A stretch of 5,613 nt of DNA from an uncultured Chloroflexota bacterium (GTDB taxonomy: Bacteria > Chloroflexota > Dehalococcoidia > UBA3495), in contig CAJXEF010000142.1 of assembly GCA_913052545.1 (NCBI GenBank), positions 1-5,613 of the forward strand, in the 5' to 3' direction. Under the pieces are notes generated by a model. That model was not told where the DNA came from. It made no database searches and saw only the letters and a program-made list of their open reading frames with translations. Position numbers and translations under genes: made by a program. Positions 1-4,946 of this stretch are shown here, piece by piece. Numbering within the stretch: position 1 is the stretch's first letter; every line of letters starts with the position of its first letter.

Positions 1-700
1 CCTGGCCTTCTTTTAGATCTACTCCATGTCTTCGAAGACGTTGGGATAATTCCGGGCAAGAAGGTCTTCCCAAAGTTTGTATGAACTGCTGGTCTGTAAC
101 GGAAACAAATATCTCTTGAAACAAACCTTTGTGAATCGTCACTTGATGAACCGGAAATGCATCCAGCAGTTCATTAGATATGACGCAGCCCGTTACTCCG
201 GAAAACGGCAAATGAAGATTCGACGAACTGGCCTTATCATCCCCCAATCGATGGGTGGGCATTACGGCAGATAACCTATCGACTGATGAACTATTTTCTC
301 CCAAAAAAACATCGGTTTCTAACCCCGTATAGGACCGATAATCTAAGCAAACATACTTAATCGCTTTGGCAAAATCCTTACTCAACACAGGACCGCGCGA
401 TAGAATCTCCTTTGCTAATAATCCGTTGCCCGCTCCTGTTTCAATAATATGAAAGGATACCGGCCTTCCCATCAGATCCCAAACCTGGAAAAGCTGCGTA
501 GCCAGCAAGGCGGCGAAAGCAGGATGTACAGAAGGGCTAGTATAATAATCTCCCGTTGCCCCAACAGGGGATTCTCCCGTGTAATATCCTCCCTCAGGCC
601 AGAAAAGCGCTATTTCCATAAACTCAGCGAAGGGTATGCGACCACGCAAACTAATCCTCCGTCTGATTTCTAGTTCCGGATGATTTTTGACGCTGTTCAT
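1..700 (-). CDS. MidA/NDUFAF7-family (DUF185) SAM-dependent methyltransferase, N-terminal part
   Basis: The reverse strand is open from an ATG at 700-698 to the left edge: 233 residues with no stop. The family usually runs about 350 residues, so the C-terminal third is missing. Seen in the sequence: an N-terminal helix and the block GRIPFAEFMEIAL (20-32); PEGGYY (35-40); GDYYTSPSVHPAFA (50-63), the strongest family signature; a glycine-rich SAM-binding loop IETGAGNG (86-93); and SNELLDAFP (175-183), another hallmark. The mitochondrial homologue NDUFAF7 methylates an arginine of complex I subunit NDUFS2; the bacterial role is not settled. An in-frame TAA lies four codons upstream of the ATG, so no longer start exists. 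No Shine-Dalgarno box precedes this ATG. A TTG at 649-647 has GGAGG six bases upstream and is an alternative start, but it would remove the family-like ELEIRRRISL segment. The long terminator hairpin after citrate synthase implies separate transcription; I see no convincing promoter in the 47 bases between hairpin and start. Confidence 0.9.
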   Translation of the reverse strand, partial: MNSVKNHPELEIRRRISLRGRIPFAEFMEIALFWPEGGYYTGESPVGATGDYYTSPSVHPAFAALLATQLFQVWDLMGRPVSFHIIETGAGNGLLAKEILSRGPVLSKDFAKAIKYVCLDYRSYTGLETDVFLGENSSSVDRLSAVMPTHRLGDDKASSSNLHLPFSGVTGCVISNELLDAFPVHQVTIHKGLFQEIFVSVTDQQFIQTLGRPSCPELSQRLRRHGVDLKEGQ

Positions 701-747
701 ATAAACTTTTGGTTAATCAACTATGATTGACTCGTTAAGCGTTCCAG

Positions 748-814
748 TAGATATATCTCTAATAATAAAAGAGGAGGCGTCTGGCCTCCTCTTTTATTAT
801 TAGAGATATATCTA
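748..814 (-). terminator. Very long perfect hairpin, intrinsic terminator of citrate synthase
   Basis: Bases 748-778 and 784-814 are exact reverse complements: 31 paired bases around a 5-base loop (779-783). The hairpin starts five bases after the citrate synthase stop codon. The core next to the loop is GC-rich (GAGGAGGC paired with GCCTCCTC). It is followed on the minus strand by TTTTATTATT, giving the stem-plus-U-rich layout of a Rho-independent terminator. Because the outer arms are complementary AT sequence, the plus strand has the same layout, so it could work in both directions. Pairing continues about 19 bp beyond what a terminator needs, which is unusual. Confidence 0.85.
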
Positions 815-819
815 AAGAA

Positions 820-1953
820 TTATCCTCTCTGGTCTAATGGCACGTATTCAAGATCCATTTCACCTTTGTATTCTAGGAGAGGCCGAATTAGGATGTTATT
901 CTCATATTGCTCGACACATTGCAAAGTCCAACCTGGTATGCGACCTAAAGCAAATATAGGGATAAAAATATCTTCAGGGAAACCCAAAAGATAATATATT
1001 GATCCAGCAAAGAAGTCGACATTGACATATATACCTCTGGATCGGTAGGGAACCATAGCTTCTTCTTCTACATAGGTCAATATTTGAAACCAATGCGGCT
1101 GCCCCATTTTTTCACTCAAAACCCGGGACCGTTCCCTCAGGTGACGGGCTCTAGGATCTTCGGCCCGATAAACACGATGGCCGAACCCCATTATCCTACC
1201 GCCATTATCCAAAATATTGCGGCAATATTCAGCCGCGTTTTCCGGCTGCCCAATATCGAGAGCCATCTTCATGACTTCTTCCGCTGCCCCACCATGGGCA
1301 GGGCCCTTAAGAACTCCAACACCAGTTACAATCGCAGAATGTAGATCTGAGATAGTTGCCGCTGCAACACGAGCCCCGAAAGCTGATGCATTAGCGCCGT
1401 GTTCAGCATGTAGAATGAAATCTACATCCAATAACTTAGTAGTCTCTTCGTCGGGAATTTCATCAAACATCATGTAGAGGAAATTCCCGGCATGGCTGAG
1501 GTCCGGATTAGGAGCTATTGGCTCCAGCCCTTGCCTGAGTCTGTGATGCGCCGCCACCAGAGTTGGCCCCATACACGTTAATCGGATACCTTTCCTGATG
1601 GTTGCTTCCGTAGAGTTATCAGCAACCTCAGGATCAAACGCGGCAAGGGCAGAGATTCCTGTCCTTAAGGCGTCCATTGGATGGCTATTTTTAACCAAAT
1701 CCAAGACCTGAATAACTTCATCAGGAATTCTTCTATTAGCCTTCAAGGTTTTATCAAAGTCGGAAAGTTGGCTACGATTGGGAAGACCACCGTAAAGAAG
1801 TAAATAAATGACCTCTTCAAAAGTAGATTTTTCAGCCAAGTCGTGGATATTGTAACCACGATAAAGCAGTATGCCTTCTTCACCATCGATGAAACTGGAC
1901 TCCGTAGTGTCTAAGTAGACATCTTTGAGTCCCTTCATAATCTCAGGAGCCAT
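820..1953 (-). CDS. gltA: Citrate synthase (short, archaeal/Gram-positive-type)
   Basis: Condenses acetyl-CoA with oxaloacetate to citrate, the entry step of the TCA cycle, in the cytoplasm. The protein has 377 residues, normal for the short dimeric type. The catalytic and binding residues can be read: His185 in LHAEHGANAS, His220 in KGPAHGGA, His259 in MGFGHRVYR and Asp313 in NVDFF. By family alignment from memory these match the His187/His222/His262/Asp317 set of the Thermoplasma enzyme. Arg338 (GRIPGW) and Arg357 (ENNILIRP) fit the substrate-binding arginines. The ATG at 1953 is chosen because a strong GGAAGGAGG lies seven bases upstream; an in-frame TTG at 2001 would extend the protein by 16 residues that look unlike the family and would include the ribosome site itself. 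Odd points are Ala219 where Leu is common and IP in the GRIPGW segment. 2-Methylcitrate synthase is a close relative of the same length and cannot be excluded, but no propionate genes are adjacent. Confidence 0.93.
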   Translation of the reverse strand: MAPEIMKGLKDVYLDTTESSFIDGEEGILLYRGYNIHDLAEKSTFEEVIYLLLYGGLPNRSQLSDFDKTLKANRRIPDEVIQVLDLVKNSHPMDALRTGISALAAFDPEVADNSTEATIRKGIRLTCMGPTLVAAHHRLRQGLEPIAPNPDLSHAGNFLYMMFDEIPDEETTKLLDVDFILHAEHGANASAFGARVAAATISDLHSAIVTGVGVLKGPAHGGAAEEVMKMALDIGQPENAAEYCRNILDNGGRIMGFGHRVYRAEDPRARHLRERSRVLSEKMGQPHWFQILTYVEEEAMVPYRSRGIYVNVDFFAGSIYYLLGFPEDIFIPIFALGRIPGWTLQCVEQYENNILIRPLLEYKGEMDLEYVPLDQRG

Positions 1954-1960
1954 ATCGATT

Positions 1961-1969
1961 CCTCCTTCC
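1961..1969 (-). promoter_or_regulatory. Ribosome binding site deciding the citrate synthase start
   Basis: On the minus strand this reads GGAAGGAGG, ending seven bases before the ATG at 1953-1951. It contains the full AAGGAGG core, and no comparable site precedes the upstream in-frame TTG at 2001. It therefore fixes the shorter 377-residue protein. A small 6-bp hairpin (1976-1992, CTATCG/CGATAG with a 5-base loop) sits just upstream in the leader; it does not cover the site. Confidence 0.85.
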
Positions 1970-2070
1970 CGGTCTCTATCGGTCGACGATAGTAAACGCA
2001 ACTATACCTCGCAACAGCCATCGCGCAGACACAAATTCATCCGTTGAATCCAATAGGGGGATTTGTTCGG

Positions 2071-2099
2071 ATTTTAGCAACCGGCCATAGGAGTGTCAA
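2071..2099 (-). promoter_or_regulatory. gltA: Sigma70-like promoter of citrate synthase
   Basis: On the minus strand there is a perfect -35 box TTGACA (2099-2094), a 17-base spacer and a -10 box TAAAAT (2076-2071) matching the consensus at five of six positions. The spacing is optimal. Transcription should start near 2064, giving a leader of about 110 bases before the ATG at 1953. The -35 box lies inside the left arm of the dyad at 2089-2136, so access may be regulated. Confidence 0.75.
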
Positions 2100-2136
2100 G
2101 CTAAGACATCTCTCTAGAGATCTTGGCAACACTCCT
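2089..2136. promoter_or_regulatory. Imperfect dyad in the divergent promoter region, possible operator
   Basis: The left arm AGGAGTGT plus CAAG (2089-2100) is the reverse complement of CTTG plus ACACTCCT (2122-2125 and 2129-2136); the only break is a three-base insert GCA (2126-2128). A perfect 10-base palindrome TCTCTAGAGA (2111-2120) lies near the centre. The left arm overlaps the -35 box of the citrate synthase promoter, and the right arm lies 33 bases upstream of the -35 box of the DUF1800 promoter. This is upstream of both predicted transcription starts, so a DNA-level protein-binding site fits better than an RNA hairpin. No regulator family was recognised. Confidence 0.4.
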
Positions 2137-2169
2137 TCCTTAAGCTAGACGTATTTAACTATATACCTG

Positions 2170-2199
2170 TTGACAACCTTTAATATCGTCAAAGATAAT
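2170..2199 (+). promoter_or_regulatory. Sigma70-like promoter of the DUF1800-DUF1501 genes
   Basis: A perfect -35 box TTGACA (2170-2175) is followed by an 18-base spacer and GATAAT (2194-2199), five of six consensus -10 bases. Transcription should start near 2206, about 50 bases before the ATG at 2257. The first three bases of the -35 box form an in-frame TTG codon and could be mistaken for the start of the downstream gene. TGTCAA at 2199-2204 is the reverse complement of the -35 hexamer, so the promoter is flanked by an inverted repeat with a 23-base gap. Confidence 0.7.
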
Positions 2200-2244
2200 G
2201 TCAATACATATGCCCTGACAGAGTTGTTAGACACTATATATATC

Positions 2245-2250
2245 GGAGGT
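2245..2250 (+). promoter_or_regulatory. Ribosome binding site deciding the DUF1800 start
   Basis: GGAGGT ends six bases before the ATG at 2257-2259. It supports that start over the in-frame TTG at 2170, which lies within the promoter and has no Shine-Dalgarno box. The 29 codons between them include the promoter spacer, -10 region and leader, and look non-coding. Confidence 0.85.
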
Positions 2251-2256
2251 TCCCTA

Positions 2257-3654
2257 ATGGCTAAACAGGATATCGCTTTGATGGCTCACCTAATGAGGAG
2301 AGCAGGTTTTGGTGCAACTAGAGAAGATCTGGAAACCCTGGTCGAGAAGGGATACGAAGAAACTGTTGAAGAACTTCTAAACACGGAAGCACAGCCAGCT
2401 TTGGATAGATACGAACTAGTTAGATATCACCCATGGACCTGGAAGCCCGGCACGTTGCCAGGAATGGGATCCGTAGAATGGCTTTGGTTTATGGTAAACA
2501 CCAGAAGGCCGTTGGAAGAAAAGATGACATTATTCTGGCATCACCTCTTCGCAACGGGAGTGTCCAAAGTGGACCATTATGATGAAATCACCACTATGGT
2601 CGCAGAATTCCGGGAAAAGGGTATGGGCAGCTACAAAGATTTGCTCCTGTCCATGGCCAAGAACCCAGCCATGATTTATTGGCTGGATAACTGCGAAAAC
2701 CACGCCCAAGCAGTAAACGAGAACTTCGGTCGAGAACTACTTGAATTGTTCAGCATGGGAGTTGGCAACTATACTGAAGTTGACGTACGAGAAGTCTCTA
2801 GGGCGTTCACTGGTTGGACTATTGAACCTAAATTACCTCGAGGCCCGATTGGTCGACATGACTGGCACTTCACATATCAAGAAGACGACCATGACCACGG
2901 GGAGAAAACATTCCTGGGAGAAACAGGTGATTTTGATGGGGATGATGTAATAGATATAATATGCGCCCATCCTGCCACCGCTTCTTTTATTGCCCGTCAC
3001 CTTTATAACTTCTTCGTAGCCGATGAAGCACAGGTGCCAGCTTGGGCAGTAACACCACCCCAGGATCAGGACGCGATTGATACACTAGCTGATTCCTTGG
3101 TAGATTCCAACTACGATATGAGATCAACCCTCAGGGTGCTTTTCAACTCTGAATTCTTTAAGAACGCTCGTTTCGCCCGCTTGAAAAGCCCTGCTGAAGT
3201 AGTAGTCGGCACTCTTAAATTAGTGGGTGGGTTCGAATTCCCGGCTCCAGGTATTGGAGAGATGTCCCGTCAGCCCAACTACATGGGACAAGACCTTTTG
3301 AATCCTCCTAGCGTCGAAGGATGGCACACTGGAACTGAGTGGATCAACAGCGGGTCACTGATGAGAAGGATTAACTTCACCGCAGACATGTTTGGTGATA
3401 CCGGGAGACCCGGAGTTAAAACCATGATTGATCAACTCAAAGCAAACAACAGCATAATCCCCGAAAACTTCGTTGATTCCTGCCTGGAACTAATGGGGCC
3501 TTTGGAAGTAGATGGGGAAACACGCCAGGAATTAGTAGACCATGCAAAGGTAAACGGGGATTTGAACTGGGCTAATGATTCAGAAACTTCATCAGAAAGA
3601 GTAAGTGAAATGTTGCAATTGATCGTTTCACTTCGTGATTATCAGTACGCGTAA
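2257..3654 (+). CDS. DUF1800 family protein
   Basis: A 465-residue protein of the DUF1800 family, whose biochemical function is unknown. The domain fills almost the whole chain. Signatures seen in order: LMRRAGFGAT (12-21) at the N-terminus; RPLEEKMTLFWHHLFAT (84-100); ENFGRELLELFSMGVGNYTE (155-174), the most conserved block; VSRAFTGW (180-187); KTFLGETGDFDGDDVIDII (217-235); HPATASFIARHLYNFFV (238-254); LKSPAEVVVGTL (309-320); and the C-terminal LNPPSVEGW (348-356) with EWINSGSL (361-368). The C-terminal 90 residues are acidic and less conserved. There is no signal peptide, Tat motif or membrane segment, although many family members are exported. The start is set by GGAGGT before 2257. The next gene, DUF1501, begins 47 bases after the stop with its own ribosome site and no visible promoter, so the two are very likely one operon, as is common for this pair. 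Family assignment is firm; function is open. Confidence 0.93.
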   Translation: MAKQDIALMAHLMRRAGFGATREDLETLVEKGYEETVEELLNTEAQPALDRYELVRYHPWTWKPGTLPGMGSVEWLWFMVNTRRPLEEKMTLFWHHLFATGVSKVDHYDEITTMVAEFREKGMGSYKDLLLSMAKNPAMIYWLDNCENHAQAVNENFGRELLELFSMGVGNYTEVDVREVSRAFTGWTIEPKLPRGPIGRHDWHFTYQEDDHDHGEKTFLGETGDFDGDDVIDIICAHPATASFIARHLYNFFVADEAQVPAWAVTPPQDQDAIDTLADSLVDSNYDMRSTLRVLFNSEFFKNARFARLKSPAEVVVGTLKLVGGFEFPAPGIGEMSRQPNYMGQDLLNPPSVEGWHTGTEWINSGSLMRRINFTADMFGDTGRPGVKTMIDQLKANNSIIPENFVDSCLELMGPLEVDGETRQELVDHAKVNGDLNWANDSETSSERVSEMLQLIVSLRDYQYA

Positions 3655-3701
3655 TACCTTAAAATTATCGGTGAGTAGGTTACTAGAAGGAGGAAGTATA
3701 A

Positions 3702-4829
3702 ATGGCTTCAACAAAAAAAGATCCAGTCATCGTTGTCCTGCAGTTGACCGGAGGCAATGACTATCTTAATACGGTGATTCCATACAATGACCCACACTAT
3801 AGAGACAATCGTCCTGCAGTCGGGGTCGCCGAAGACCGTATTCTAAAGATTAATGACAACGTCGGGTTTCATCCTGAGATGGCTCCTATGCAGAGACTAT
3901 ATGACCAAGGTAAGGTCGCTATTATTAACGGTGTAGGTTACGCAAATTCACCTAGATCCCATTTCCGATCCATGGATATATGGCACACTTGTGAGCCAGA
4001 TAAATTAGGTACAGAAGGATGGTTAGGCCGCGTAACCAAAGACCTTGATCCTAATAAAGAAAATGTAGTCACTACCGTGAGCTTTGGTCCTAGCCTACCT
4101 CGAGCCTTGGCGCTTCCAGGAGTACCCGTTGCTTGCGTCGACAATTTAGACACTTTTGGGATGTTACCCACGATCACGGAAACCGAACAAAGGAACAAAA
4201 TCTTAGATCGGTTTACACGTCTTTATTCGCCTACAATTGGTAGTGGCTTCGTTATGGACTACCTCAGTCAAACAGGATTAGATTCTCTTAAAGCAGCCGA
4301 CATTCTTAAAGTGGCTCCTGCCAAATACAACTCAACGATTGAATACCCAGACACGCCACTTGCCCGAAAACTTCGTGGGGTCGCCCAAGTACATATGGCC
4401 GACTTAGGGACTAGAATCTTATATTGTGACCACGGTAGTTTTGACAGCCATTCCAACCAAGTCGGAATGCACGACAAACTATGGCATGATGTTTCCAGTG
4501 CTGTAGAAAGCTTTTTCGACGACCTGAAAGAAAACAATGCAGGGGAAAACGTCATAATGTTACTTTTCTCCGAATTTGGACGCCGAGTTCATGATAACGG
4601 GTCAGGAACCGATCACGGAGCAGCTGGTGCCGCTTTCGTAATTGGCGAAGGGGTTAAAGGCGGAGAATATGGTGAATATCCGTCAACAAATACTGAAGAT
4701 CTGGAGCAGGGCGACTTGGTACCAAACACCGATTTCCGGAGTGTTTACACAACCTTAGCGGAAAATTGGATGGGGTTAGATGCCAACCCATTGGTAGGCG
4801 GAACTTTTGAAAAACCTAGTTTTGTATAA
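3702..4829 (+). CDS. DUF1501 family protein (alkaline phosphatase-like superfamily)
   Basis: A 375-residue protein of the DUF1501 family, which is grouped with the alkaline phosphatase/sulfatase fold; no activity is established. AAGGAGG (3687-3693) lies eight bases before the ATG. Motifs seen in order: VVLQLTGGNDYLNTVIPY (11-28); GFHPEMAPMQRLYDQGKVAIINGVGY (split here as GFHPEMAP 55-62 and VAIINGVGY 72-80); RSHFRSMDIWHT (85-96); EGWLGR (105-110); PRALALPG (133-140); HGSFDSHSNQ (244-253); LLFSEFGRRV (287-296); and NGSGTDHG (299-306). Asp20, Asp248, His250, Asp304 and His305 are my candidates for metal ligands by analogy with the superfamily; this is inference. Family members usually start with a twin-arginine signal, but this one starts directly at the first core strand with MASTKKDP, suggesting a cytoplasmic enzyme or export with a partner. 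The C-terminus VGGTFE is typical of a complete protein. It is the second gene of an operon with DUF1800. Confidence 0.93.
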   Translation: MASTKKDPVIVVLQLTGGNDYLNTVIPYNDPHYRDNRPAVGVAEDRILKINDNVGFHPEMAPMQRLYDQGKVAIINGVGYANSPRSHFRSMDIWHTCEPDKLGTEGWLGRVTKDLDPNKENVVTTVSFGPSLPRALALPGVPVACVDNLDTFGMLPTITETEQRNKILDRFTRLYSPTIGSGFVMDYLSQTGLDSLKAADILKVAPAKYNSTIEYPDTPLARKLRGVAQVHMADLGTRILYCDHGSFDSHSNQVGMHDKLWHDVSSAVESFFDDLKENNAGENVIMLLFSEFGRRVHDNGSGTDHGAAGAAFVIGEGVKGGEYGEYPSTNTEDLEQGDLVPNTDFRSVYTTLAENWMGLDANPLVGGTFEKPSFV

Positions 4830-4853
4830 CGGCCTAAATTGAACGTCCATACT

Positions 4854-4890
4854 CAAGGAGGTCAGAAGATCTAATCTTCTAACCTCCTTG
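4854..4890 (+). terminator. Hairpin after DUF1501, probable terminator without a U-tract
   Basis: Bases 4854-4870 pair with 4874-4890 over 17 positions with a single C/A mismatch (4863/4881) and a 3-base loop. It begins 24 bases after the DUF1501 stop, a usual terminator position. There is no run of T after it (GTAACGACATAAAC follows), so classical intrinsic termination is doubtful. It may instead act in partial termination, in mRNA 3'-end protection or in processing between DUF1501 and the NHL gene. The left arm contains AAGGAGGT, a perfect Shine-Dalgarno sequence, and the right arm ACCTCCTT. Confidence 0.6.
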
Positions 4891-4946
4891 TAACGACATA
4901 AACAAAGCAAAACTCAAGCATAAACAAACACCTTTGGGAGGTTACC

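Noticed and set aside
77..673. Short plus-strand open frames at 77-274 and 449-673
   Set aside because: They lie antisense to the methyltransferase, whose minus-strand frame shows clear family motifs throughout; their own translations look like no known protein and have no ribosome site.
748..814. Long palindrome as a MITE or insertion-sequence relic
   Set aside because: No target-site duplication flanks it, and its position five bases after a stop codon with a U-rich tract fits a terminator. Multiple genomic copies would be needed to reopen this.
1084..1477. Plus-strand open frames opposite citrate synthase
   Set aside because: They mirror a strongly conserved coding region and have low-complexity, non-protein-like translations.
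1954..2064. Riboswitch or attenuator in the citrate synthase leader
   Set aside because: Only weak 5-6 bp hairpins are visible (for example 1976-1992), with no recognisable riboswitch core, no leader peptide and no terminator stem in the leader.
2215..2230. Small hairpin CTGACA/TGTTAG in the DUF1800 leader
   Set aside because: It is six base pairs including a G-U, does not cover the ribosome site at 2245-2250, and is expected by chance.
3938..4555. Minus-strand open frames opposite DUF1501
   Set aside because: They are shadows of a gene with continuous family motifs on the plus strand; no ribosome site or promoter goes with them.
4891..4935. Separate promoter for the NHL gene
   Set aside because: TTGTAA at 4888-4893 and CATAAA at 4919-4924 are 25 bases apart, too far for a sigma70 promoter, and both match the consensus poorly.
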